A stretch of DNA of 64,000 nt. It comes from Penelope pileata (Eukaryota > Chordata > Aves > Galliformes > Cracidae). The stretch is from positions 1,079,787 through 1,143,786 of the forward strand of contig WBMW01000797.1 of assembly GCA_013396635.1 (NCBI GenBank), written 5' to 3'. Positions within the stretch are counted from its first letter, which is position 1. Each line of letters begins with the position of its first letter. The position numbers were made by a program, and so were the translations under genes. The notes beneath the pieces were generated by a model that saw nothing but the letters and a program-made list of their open reading frames with translations, did no database searches and was not told the origin of the DNA. Of this stretch, positions 25,031 to 35,800 are shown piece by piece.

Positions 25031-26640
25031 CACTGAACCTGTGACTTCTGGGGAATGTGGTACTCTAGTAGTATGGACATTAACTTTCCCTACGTGTTTA
25101 TTTAATGTTTATTTTTCTATTTACTTCATTTTTTTTAACATAGTAATAAGACTTAAGCACGTACCAAAATTCAATGAAAATGAGATATTACTTTAGAATT
25201 TGACAGTAAGAAAGCTAACATCAATGTCACATCTCTCCAAAAGATTAATGTGCATGACGGAAGTATTTTCTATATTATCCCAAACCAGAACTGCAAAAAA
25301 ATCCAAGTTTCCATAACTATTTTACCAAGTATCTTGTATAAAATCACAGCATATTAAAACAAAAAAACTTAATTGTTGCCAAACAACAACAGTCTCTGAG
25401 AATGAACACAGTAGCATAATACTATAATGTATCCTCAAAATTATAAACATGATCTGTACACTCTTCCTGAGATTTTGCAAGATTGATGTCTGCAGAAACT
25501 GAGCTACAACATTCTTATTCCTCAGTTTTCTCTTTCAAAGGTTTATTGGATACTTTATACTCAATGTGTGTCTGTTTTATCTGAAGTGGTGGCAACAGTC
25601 CAGCTTTAACATCATGCCTAAACTTCCAGTATTCAGCAGAGCACTCCATCAACATTTAAATTCTTTTTCATAACAAAGTGGAACACATCATTTCAAATTG
25701 AATTTTTTTTTTTTTATCTTTTTCACATACATTGTCTTGATGACAGCACACTATTGTCTGTAGCTGTAAAATGAAAACAACATGTTTCATGATAACAAAA
25801 ATAACATCCACAGCATCAGGAGAGTTAGCATTTCTTTCCCCAGAAAAAGCAGTCTTAGAAAAAGCAGTCTTACAAAAAGCCAGTCAGGCCATTCTGCAGG
25901 TTTGTTTCAAACAAAATCTCTCTAATTTTTTCTCTAGCTACATCTATGGTTAAATTTGGTACACTACTAAAGAGATTTACATTTGATGCCCATGCTTCAA
26001 GGCAACTGAGAGACCAGTGGTTTAATATTTTTTAATGTTATTTCCTGAAGCAACTGTCAGTGTTCTTCCAGGAATCAATTTTTGGGGATACGCAGTCAAC
26101 TCATTTTCATTGCAACCCATTCCAGCCATTAAGCAGCATAATTTCAGCTACCATGGAAATGTTGATTAAATCCACAGGTTTTATTTTGCCTTTTTAGCTG
26201 TGCCTTGACAACTAATTGCTAGTTTGGTTAGGCTTCAAAGGGGCATTGAATTTTCAGAATAAAAATGCAGTGAGACTGCATTCCAGAAAGGCATAGATCT
26301 TTCTCATCCACCCTTATTGTTTACTAAACAGTACATCGATATTCACAGCTCCTCCTTCTCCTCAGTGCCTGTGGTTCCCCGGTACCACAGGCGATCACAT
26401 CTCAGTCCTCAGTGTGAAGTTGGGAGGTACCTCTACCCATCCACTGCCTATTGAAGGGGCCTAGACCCCAAGCTCAGAGCAGGCCCACTGTTTTACAATG
26501 GCTAAGACTGCTGGCAGGTTCGAGTTCAGGCTCAAGCCACAGCCTTCCTAGTGGGTGTGTTATGCCTGGGTGCAGGTTTGTTGTCAGGGTGGCTGCTGTG
26601 AGGAGCTGGAGCTGGCTCCCTGGCCAGCTTCCTGCAGGTG
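25031..26640. other. AT-rich stretch leading into a GC-rich segment
   Basis: No gene is seen. A T tract lies near 25708-25718, and a 15-base tandem repeat at 25842-25871 is listed separately. From about 26340 the base composition rises in GC towards the CpG island; this part could be the start of the same repeat or promoter segment. Confidence 0.6.
25842..25871. repeat. Tandem 15-mer AGAAAAAGCAGTCTT
   Basis: Two exact copies lie head to tail (25842-25856, 25857-25871), followed by a partial third unit ACAAAAAGC. The duplication is in frame with a 60-residue plus-strand ORF and gives it a repeated EKAVL. There is no other sign that this ORF is real. Confidence 0.85.
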
Positions 26641-27074
26641 CCACAGGGCACAGCTGGGCCAATCAGCCCCAGGTGTGGCACCCCAGTGAAGAGCTACTTA
26701 AGGAAGGGGAAAAATCCCTCACAGTTGGTGAGGAGAAAAGTGTGAGTGCAGTGCTCTGAGGTGGTGGAAGGCAGTGCGGGTGCTGCAGGTGCTGGCAGTT
26801 TTGCCTGGGAGCCGGCAGGGAGCGGGCTCCGGGCAGAGCTGCGGTCTGAGGAGAGGAGCGCGTGCGGGGAGAGCCGTTATCCTGCGGGAGCCGCGCGCTG
26901 AGGGGAGGAACGCGACGGAGCGGGGCAGGGGACGGCGTGAGGGGAAAGGAACCATGGAGAGGTACTGCCATGTGCTGAGCCAGCCCCGAGCCTTCGGGGA
27001 AGTGGGAGGAGCTGGGAGTGAGGCTTCACTCAGGAGAGAGGTGGAAAAGGGGGAGGTGCGTGGAAAAGGAGCGG
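26641..27074 (+). promoter_or_regulatory. CpG island with CCAAT and TATA-like elements
   Basis: From about 26770 to the gap at 27075 I count some 20-plus CpG dinucleotides in about 300 bases, at roughly two-thirds GC. The rest of the window is AT-rich with rare CpG. Just upstream lie a CCAAT box in GGGCCAATCAGCC (26659-26663) and, about 35 bases on, a TATA-like TACTTAAGG (26695-26703). This spacing fits a plus-strand start near 26730. An ATG in good context (AACCATGG, 26954) opens a frame beginning MERYCHVLSQ that runs into the gap; I do not recognise it. There is internal near-repetition: GCGGTCTGAGGAGAGGAGCG and GCGCGCTGAGGGGAGGAACG. It could be the promoter of an unannotated transcript or the promoter part of an endogenous LTR. 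Confidence 0.55.
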
Positions 27075-27126
27075 NNNNNNNNNNNNNNNNNNNNNNNNNN
27101 NNNNNNNNNNNNNNNNNNNNNNNNNN
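27075..27126. other. Assembly gap (52 N) at the edge of the CpG island
   Basis: The N run begins inside the GC-rich segment, after GGAAAAGGAGCGG, and AT-rich sequence resumes soon after it. The 3' limit of the island, and any splice donor of a first exon, may be hidden here. Confidence 0.99.
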
Positions 27127-29884
27127 TGCAGGGTGCTTGCTCTGCCTATGATGGCAATTGGTACGGTCTCTCTCTGTTTGTGTCTCAACTCACGTGACTG
27201 TTTGCTTTTTTGTTTGTTTGTTTTCCTGTCTTATTTTGCATCCTTCTCTGCTGAGATGGGGAAGAAGGGTGGGTGGGTGCTTGGGAGCTGATGGTGCAAT
27301 GTGAGGTGAGGGGCTTCCCTCCCTCGGCCCCACAAACAGCTCCTCGACCCAGAGCCTTCCCTGGGAGGAGGTGGCCCTGCCGACTGGAGAACGAGGCTGC
27401 AACAGATATTGCTTTCCATAACTACTCTCCTTCTGCAGAACTAGTGTGCTTTGTGCAAGTTCTGGAACAAGAGTGCTTATTGTTCTCTTGAGAAAGAAGC
27501 TCATTTCTTTTATTTCCTGACTTCTATCATGCATCTTCATCCTGGTTTTGAAAAGTAATATTCCTATTTAAAATGTTACCTGAGAGGTTTTTTTTGTGTG
27601 TGTGTTTTATTTGACTGCACGTAGGTGGGATGCAGAACTCGGTCAGTAACAATTCCTCTATTGTGGTGACTGTAGAGTATCTTAAACTATCCAGAAGAGC
27701 TTGATACTTAGCTGTACCTTCCTCTCTTCCTCCTGAAGGCATGTGATATTCAACTCCATAAAATTCCTGAAAAGTGCAGCTTTGTCAAAGATTTCATGTT
27801 TTCCTAAACTTTTTTTTAATCATTATTGGACTGGACTGTAGTCTCAGATAAGTGTAATACATTGCTTCATTGACAGTACAGTAAGGAGAGAGGAAGGATG
27901 ATGTTTTTCTCTTGCTTTAAATGGTTTAGGTAAGAAGCCCAATTGTTAGTATGGTGATAGCCATTTGAATGGACACATGTTCTCAATAATGTCCAGTGTT
28001 GCTCAGATTTTTTTTTGATTTACATCAAATACTTTCCCTACATGTTTATTTCTTGAAGACATTTCTGCTGGTCAGCACTGGATTGCCAACGGTATAAAAA
28101 TACTCATGGATGTGTCTGAGGTGACTAGGACTTGAGATGGAGAAATGCTTTGCTGGACTCAGTCCCACAGGATTGAAGCCGAAACTGACGAGGCCCTCAA
28201 ATATGGTAGCTATTCTGACATCCTCAGTCTTCTCCTTCCTTTATCTGTTTCTGCCTGGTACTATAGGTGTTCTTACACTGTATTTAGTGTTGCCACAATT
28301 GTGTGCAGTCTTAGGTATGCCAGTTATGTGACAAACAAAAATGGTTGGCATTCTTACGTTGCTCTCTGCTGATGCTCCACAGTAGCAAATGTTCATGAGT
28401 TAAACTTCAGATCTATCAGAGATGAACAGAGACATAGCTGGCGAGTTACTTGTCCAAGGCCGTATATTGGCCTGTGGCCAACCTGAGCAAATAATATAGC
28501 AATGCTGACTTCAGTCATAACTTCATTCTTTTTCAAAGCAATATGCAAACCTTCTTTACGTGTCATGTGATAACTTGGGCAGCTTACAGCACCAAAATTT
28601 TGCTGGTGTCATTATTTCTTTGTATTTCTGGTGAGTCACAGCACAGGAGAGCACGGTTCGGCCCTGACATGACATAAAAGAAGGCAGTGGCAGTTGAACA
28701 CAATGGAAAAAGAATAGGAGCAAATATTTTGATGGCATTACGAATAGTTTGAGAGATGTAAAGCAGCAGTTATTTCTGTTTTCAGCAATACTTTAAACCC
28801 TCGTGTCATGGTGTGGTCATGTTATTTGTGTCGTTAGGTAATACTAAGAACTGTCTGCAATGCTCTTGCATTTAACACCCGTTCATTTTTTGAAATGGAA
28901 CCTGCATATTACAGCGAAGTTGAAAGGCATATTATCTGTTCTGAAACATGCAAATAATACCCTTTAGTGCTGAGAGGAATTAAGTGCATGTATTGAGAGG
29001 AGAATATCTCCTGAAGTCTAATCTATCTAGCTGCTTTTCCAAAAATAAATTGCATTTTATCTGGACCAATGTTGTTATTTTTGCCAATAGGTATCCTGAA
29101 ATCTGATACTATGAGAATGCAGTGCAACAGAAATTAAAGCTATTTCTTCTGCAGAATTTTGTTCTGCATTTCTACAAGCCTCACAGATCTTTAAATAATG
29201 CTATATAGTAGAGCTGCTCCTTAAGCCAGTACATTCCTGGATGAACAAAGTATTGCTTATGCTCTCTGTTTGGCTTTGCTTGTCAGTTGTGATGTTTCTC
29301 GGAGAGATTCAATCTGCTCTAGAATGACCCCTTCATGAAACAGCTAAAACCCTTTTCTAGAAGGTTTAGCCACCTTTGGATTTTACATGTTTACGCCTTT
29401 ATTCCTACCACACTTTTCTTTTACCTCATCTTAAAGATTTCATATTAAAGATATCTACTTTTTTTTCTTTAAAAAAAAAAAAAATTTCTTTTCTGGAGGG
29501 TAAATTAGGTCTTTATTAATATAATTTTTCTCTTCATGAATGCTACAAATAGAGACACGTTAATCACTTCTGTTTTCCAAAATGCTTTTTGCATATTTAA
29601 GAATTTTATTTACATTAGTATACAAAATGCTTATAATCTGTCTTTAGTGTTTCGTTTCCTATCTGTCTGAGCTAAACACTGCCAAGTGTTTGTCTTTATT
29701 GGTGGGAAGTAGACACTGGCTTCTTCATTGCCCTTATTTTATCCTCCCCAGGTCATCTATGTTCCTAGGAGATCAAAGTTAAAGTCGGGCAGCGTGCTTC
29801 AGCCAAGGATTTATCAGTTATTCTAGAGGGAAAGACTCTCTGGNCTTTTCTCAATGCTGTAAAGTTATTGACTCTTGTTCATCA
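27127..29884. other. Mostly AT-rich non-coding stretch
   Basis: No supported gene is seen. A TTTGTTTGTTTG run lies near 27210. Opposing frames at 27190-27540 (-) and 27273-27491 (+) fall in a moderately GC-rich patch next to the island and are unrecognised. An A tract lies at 29471-29484, and a single N at 29844. Confidence 0.6.
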
Positions 29885-30190
29885 TTGATGCATAACAAAC
29901 CTCACATCCCTTTCTATAAAACTGCTAGCTTCTTGATCTACATCCTGCATTTGCATAGCCAATTATTCCTGCTTAGGTGCAGAACCTGTCTTTGTCCCTA
30001 CTGAATAAACATCCCATGCTTTTCATCTGCTTTCCTGTTTGTGAAATTTATTTGAATTCCTAGTTTGTCCTCCAGCTCATTTGCAGTCCCTACAAGCTTT
30101 GTGTTATCTGCAGATTTAAAAACTCGTTGAGGTTTCACATGTCTATACTGAAGGCAAGGGTCTTAGTGCTTCGTACCTATCTAAATCTTA
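29885..30190 (-). mobile_element. Old L3/CR1-type LINE fragment
   Basis: On the plus strand this is the antisense of the L3/CR1 3' ORF region. Three landmarks appear in the right order. First comes CATCCTGCATTTGCATAGCC followed by AATTATTCCTGC. Then comes TTGTCCCTACTGAATAAAC. Last comes TTGAATTCCTAGTTTGTCCT followed by CAAGCTTTGTGTTATCTGCA and GATTTAAA. The last segment is the antisense of the sequence encoding the conserved FADDTK-type polymerase region, which is usually recognised as '...GTGTCATCTGCAAA...'. Divergence is high and the edges are approximate, so this is an ancient copy with no open frame left. Confidence 0.72.
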
Positions 30191-31119
30191 AAACAGTGTA
30201 ATCTGGAAATGCAGTAGATCCTTAAACAGTGGCCTTCCTCATTGGGAACCTGAGTTGTGTAATCCTGGGGTATTTGGGGACTGTGTTAGTTTAAGATGAT
30301 GAAAGAAGAAAAACGCTCGTGTTCCATAACCTATGCTTAAATGTGTGTTAAATAGTTGGTAACCTAGGACAAAATTCTTGAAGGAGTAAGAAAAATACTA
30401 ACAGATTTTACCAAAATGAGAGGTTGTATTTTGGGCAGATAGGTGAAAACCTGTGTTATTTTTAATGTTAAATGCATTTAACTTCATGGAAGCATTCTAA
30501 ATTTAAATTGAAAAACTTCAGGTTGAATCTTTTGTACTATGTATAGCTATTATTACAGCAAAGATAAGCTCTGGAGGATGCCAATAACTATTTGTTACTA
30601 TTCCTTGTGGGAAGTGATCGTATCAGTGCCCAAGGAATGTTGCTAGAGCATCCCTGCTCTCTGAGTGCTGAGTCAGCTGAAGAAGCTGGAGAGACTTTCC
30701 TTGAATTATACAAGGTCTGCACCAGGGTGGCCACTGTTCACAGCTGGAGAGTTTTATTTTTATTTTGAATGAATTCTTCAAAATTGGAGCACTGAACATC
30801 CTAATGCTTAGCTTTACATCTGCATTTTGTAGTTTAGCGCTTAAAGTCAATTTCCAGCGTCCCAGACTGGGACACAACTGAAAGCTCCTGAAGTCCTTCT
30901 GTTTTATACAGCTTGAGACACATGCAACCTATTCCTACAAGGCTTTAGTTCCTTTCTTATGTGTTGAATTTTAAACATTCAGTAGGGTATATATGTGACA
31001 AATCGGGAAAGGGCAAATGCAGAATAGCAAAATATCGTCAGTATTACAGGAGCTGAAGATAGCTGTCCTGTTAGTCAGAAATTCTGCACTTCGCATAGTG
31101 ACATCTTTTTCTTTTACAG
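30191..31119. other. Non-coding stretch before the candidate exon
   Basis: No gene is seen. The 84-residue minus-strand frame at 30623-30877 has no recognisable domain. The last 20 bases form the pyrimidine-rich acceptor of the candidate exon. Confidence 0.6.
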
Positions 31120-31221
31120 CTGTCCGTAAGGTCACCATGGGGAACAGCCTGCAGTGCTCCTGAGATGGCAGTTAGAAGATATTGCACTGAGCGATCCTCC
31201 CAGCACTCCTGTGACAAACTG
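31120..31221 (+). CDS. Candidate 102-base exon with strong splice sites (unrecognised)
   Basis: A near-ideal acceptor (ATCTTTTTCTTTTACAG) ends at 31119 and a near-ideal donor (CTG|GTAAGG) begins at 31222. The enclosed 102 bases are a multiple of three. Exactly one frame is open throughout (34 codons, starting LSVRSPWGTACSAPEMAVRR); the other two contain stops. In a second frame, CACCATGG at 31133-31140 is a perfect start context but codes only MGNSLQCS before a stop. That would suit a 5'-untranslated exon with a very short upstream ORF. I do not recognise the peptide. The CpG island lies about 4 kb upstream on the same strand and could supply a first exon (inference). A chance pairing of splice-like sites is the main alternative. 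Confidence 0.35.
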
Positions 31222-31828
31222 GTAAGGATGGGTTCATCACAAAATCAAGTTCAAAGGAATTGTCACTGGCAGTAATGTTTTTTAATTATCCTGAAGCACA
31301 GTGAATAAGGCCATTAAATAGACTTCATATTGCATGAATTTTGTATCATTTAGTCTAAACTGCTTTGTGGCATTTTTGCTTTGAAAAATACATCTTCTTT
31401 TTTGGATGTATTAAGGGGATGAAAATTATATTCTGTTGTATACTGGTCCATTCTAGATTCTCGATTGTCTTTGCCTTCTGTAGCAATGAAAGCTTTTGAA
31501 AAGGTGAATTGTAATTTAGAGTCAGAGTTTGTCTGCACATCAAGAATGTCTGTGCTTTAGGAGCACTGTAAGGAAGGAACTGTGGCCTTAAGGAACTGTA
31601 TTTATTCATGTGAATGCTAATAATCTCGTAGACTACATCAGGAGCAAAACTATTACTGTGGCTTTTGGACTAGATCCATTGCAGCAACTAAATGTCCCTG
31701 AAGTACGTAGAAAGTACATCAAAGCCACTCAAAACAATCTAATTCCAAAGCATGCATTGATGTGTTTTCTTAATCCAGAAGGCAAACAATTCTAAGGCAC
31801 CTTAGACAGATGTGACCTTTGTCTTGCA

Positions 31829-31858
31829 AGAATTGAAATCGAAATTACAGAATTCGGT
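31829..31858. repeat. First copy of an exact 30-base direct repeat
   Basis: The 30 bases beginning AGAATTGAAATCGAAATTAC and ending GAATTCGGT recur without a single difference at 32861-32890. The flanks of the two copies do not match. See the finding on a possible assembly seam. Confidence 0.95.
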
Positions 31859-32847
31859 CCTTAAAGAAAAAATCTAGTTTCCATTTTAAATTGTATACGA
31901 TGAAGACAGGCATTTGAAATATTTTAAAATGCCATGGGGTATCAGTACCCAACCATATGGTGGTAATGGAAGTGTAAGTAGTGAGGGAGTGTGTCTTCAG
32001 CAAGTACTGAGGCACAAGCAAGAAAAATAATCTGGAAATTTGCATTAAAAAGGCAGTCCTTATGCCCACTGTCAATTTACCAAAAAACATAAAAAGAGAA
32101 CAGTTGCTTTATCTTCAGAGCAAATGTTAACATGAAATTGCTTTAGGAGAATGAAGACCGTGCACCTCTATAAATATGTGGTGAATGCACATAAATGAAG
32201 AACTCAAGCTAGGCTGGAATTTGTTAAATCACGCTGTTCAACAGTTGACAACTTGTCACAGATTAATTCCTACTCAGAAAAGTCATGCACGTGGCGCGAG
32301 GTATGGGGAAGATGCTTGTCATGAACATTGAACCTTTTCCTCATTTTGTATGCACAACATTATTCAGATTTATGAAGGATTCTTGAAGGAAAATGAAATG
32401 TCACTTAAAACAGTGTCATGGCTTGCCGTACCTACAAATACAAGCGGAGTCATAATAGTATCTGTTTCAAGTCTTTACCAATATCATTGAATGCAGTGAG
32501 AAGTGTTTACGAGACTTAAAACTATGCTAGTGATGGTGCACAGATAAATATATAAGTATAAAAGACTTCTTTCTCTTCATCTCAGCTGAAGTTCTTTAAG
32601 GCTTCATTAGCAGTTGGGTTTACTGTTCAGTCTCTTAACTATTCTAAATTGAAACCAAGCTGGGAATATTGGTGGAGGTTTAACAAGGATGGGAAATGAT
32701 CTAGGCCTTTCATAAAGAGACCAGAGAGTAACAGTGCTGCTATGGATGTTTTTATATCTTTGGTACTTTCTTGCTTCTGTTGTGTGTGAAGATGGGACTT
32801 GTGAACCAAAAAAACTCTCTTCAAAAGATTTTCATAGGAAAATAAAA

Positions 32848-32890
32848 GGGGGGGGGGGGNAGAATTGAAATCGAAATTACAGAATTCGGT
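32848..32890. repeat. G-run, single N and second copy of the 30-base repeat
   Basis: A run of 12 G (32848-32859) ends in one N (32860). The second exact copy of the 30-base repeat (32861-32890) follows at once. A homopolymer, an ambiguous base and an exact duplicated end together are typical of a contig junction or gap-filling error, not of biology. Confidence 0.85.
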
Positions 32891-35800
32891 TAACATAATT
32901 AAACATTAGCAGCAGATATAGAAGATGAGAGATTGTGCTTGAAAAAGGAGGGAAATACAGATGGTATATGGTGACATTTAACACTTAGCTGGAAGGAAGA
33001 ATCAGTAATAGGAGTGTTTGTGCCTTGCTTCGGTGCCTGAAACCAGTAGAAAACAAGCATTTTGATTCATGTTTAACCATCAGCAAGAAAGAACTTGTTT
33101 TTTCTTTTTTTATATAGTAGTCTTTGGAAATGCGTTTTCTTGTGCCTGTCTCATTAAAAATAGAAACTTTCTTCTTTATATTGTATGTTATGGAAGAGTT
33201 CACTTTATTTATTTTCCTTTTTAAACAGCATTTGACTGCTTGGTACGCTTCTAAATGCTCATTCTGCTACCTTAATAAGATGATCTTATTATGCCCTCAA
33301 TTCAATTGTGAATTGCTGTTGGTCACCCAACCCATTAGCTAAGGCACAACACACAGCAATTCAGCTTGACATACTTAATGAGAATTCTGAGGCTGCTTAA
33401 TTTATCAGCCTTTAACATTAGGATGCTTCAGTGTTATGAATGTTATGCGGTGATTCTTTTGACAATACATAATGATCCTCATCATTGTGAAGCCTGTGAA
33501 TAGAATAATCTGATCAGTTCATTAAGACCGGAGAGGTCTGAATGCACTAATAATGGCATTGTTTGCACTCTGAACATCGGAGACAAAATTCATTTCTGGT
33601 GTAGTTCCATAAACTTTAATACAGTGGCTTTATGAATACTTTCAACCTAAGCAAAGCAAGTAATTTCTTTCAAGAGGAATACTGAAATGCTATCCTGACA
33701 GTCCTTTTTGTGTAATTATCCTCTTGATCAAGGTTTATATTACTGAAGAGTTACGTAGACTGAGTTGTACATGCAATTTCATGATTTTGAACTGCTTTTA
33801 AGTACAAATAGGGAAAATGTTGTTCATCTCCATGGAGCTTGATGGAGTTATACCAGACACGAGTTTGTCAACTTGACTTTACCTTCATATATTTTATGGA
33901 ATTATACACATGACAAAATTGTACTAAGTCAGGAGATCTACTTTGAACATCAAGGACATGAGTTGACTTTTTAAAATTATCTTCCTGATGTTGGAAATGA
34001 AATGGTGAGATATTCAGCAAAGCTATTGTGTCTGAGTCAATCTGACCTTCTGCAGGAGGCAATCCTGTTCTGGACTAATCAGAGCAGCTAAATTAGGTTC
34101 CTGCTCTTAATTTCTGTTTAAGGAATGGATTCTCTCAGTGATTGTTGAGAAGCTTGACTAGGACCAAGCTAGCTTGTGTTACCATGCTTTTGTCACTTGG
34201 CAATTTCATGCCTTGAGACACACTTGTGATTTAAGGAACAGGAGTTGGCAGAGATCTATGCGAGTCTCCTGACCAGGACAGCATTTTAATTACATGAGGA
34301 CTCTAATTGCTTTATGAAGCTTTATTTGTAAATTTTTTTTTTTTTTTGGAGACCACTGTGTAGCTCTTCTGCTAAAGTTTGTGGTAATAATAAACTTCTG
34401 CTCTCTTGGGTAACTTGCAGCACTTACCTACAAGTGATTACTTGGATAAGCACCTTGTAATATTTTGGGGAAATTACTATCCTGGTCAATTTTGCTAGTG
34501 AGTGAGCAGATTTATCCTAAGTCTGGGATCTTAAATACTTTAATGCAGTATTTGGTATTTCAGTTTATCAATTTTTGTGAGTTGCGGGTCTTCTATCATA
34601 AGGAGAGAATCACAAAACTTGAACAACCTTCTTTTGAAAAATAATGAGAGTTAATCATGTTTCTTTGAAAAGTATGAATCTTGTCTGTAAGGCTATTTCA
34701 GGGGAGACAATCTTAAACAAAACTTTTCCATCCAGCATGTAGAATTTACATTTCTCTGAAAACAGAGGGGCTGTGGAGCTCTGCTGATTTCTGTGCTGGA
34801 GAAATGGAAAGCTTTGAAGACTGGTGGTCCTTGGTGGAGTGAATGTTCTTTCAGCACTTCTGCCAGTTACAGTGGGAGTCCTGGACTATTCAATTCCACG
34901 CCGCATTGAGTTAGAATTGACCATAGGATTCCTGGAGCAATGCCCATGGTAACTCTTTTCTCTCTCTGTAGTTAGAAATAGTTCAGGGAGAATTTGGAAA
35001 CCATACATTTCCAAGCAATAACTACTTGTATGCCAGTCTATTTATGTCTGCATCGATAAGCAGCTTCCTACTCAAATCACTAAATTTGTGGCTTAAACAA
35101 GTTTCTTAGCCAAATCTGTAAACTCTTCCAATGAATCAAAATCTTCCCTATTCCCTACTGTTGGTATAACCTGGGACAGACTGCACTTGACACTTACAAA
35201 TGTACAATAAGTAGCGTGAGTTTGTGCAAGAGTATGCAGCAATTAATTCACGATGACACTGTTCTCCTATCATTATTACTAACTCCTCCAGGGATAATTG
35301 ATGAGTACTTATTCCTTAACCTCAAAGAATTGAAAGTTTAATGACTTTAATTAAAAAAAAAAAAAAAGGGCAAGCAAAAAGGAACCCCAACACTTACTAC
35401 TGTATTCTACTGTATTCCCTAGAAATCTCTGGACTTACTGAGGAAGAGCTGCTTTCATAGCATTTACAACTGAGTTTTTATTGCTATTGTACATTATCTC
35501 TGTTCCATCTCATTGCAGTGTATGAGGAATTAAAACATGGTAGATCTACTATTACTGTGTTAAGGTCTACCATTCTTTGCCAATTTTCATAGGAAGTATT
35601 AATTGTGGAAGCATGATATAAGCAACAGATATCCCAAAATGGGACTTTGAGAGTATCCTTGCCATCACTTTTAGAATCAACTAGTTGCTGACACTGTAAT
35701 CCGAGTTATTTTCAGATTACCCTATATGGTATACACTTGTAAATGAAATGCATAGAACATGAGTATGATATATGTATAGGAAGACTGGAGTTAGGCACAG

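Noticed and set aside
24855..25196. 113-residue plus-strand ORF as a gene
   Set aside because: Its first part is a diverged CR1 polymerase fragment and the rest is unrelated AT-rich sequence.
26517..26530. tRNA B-box-like GGTTCGAGTT
   Set aside because: No A box at the right distance and no cloverleaf can be drawn.
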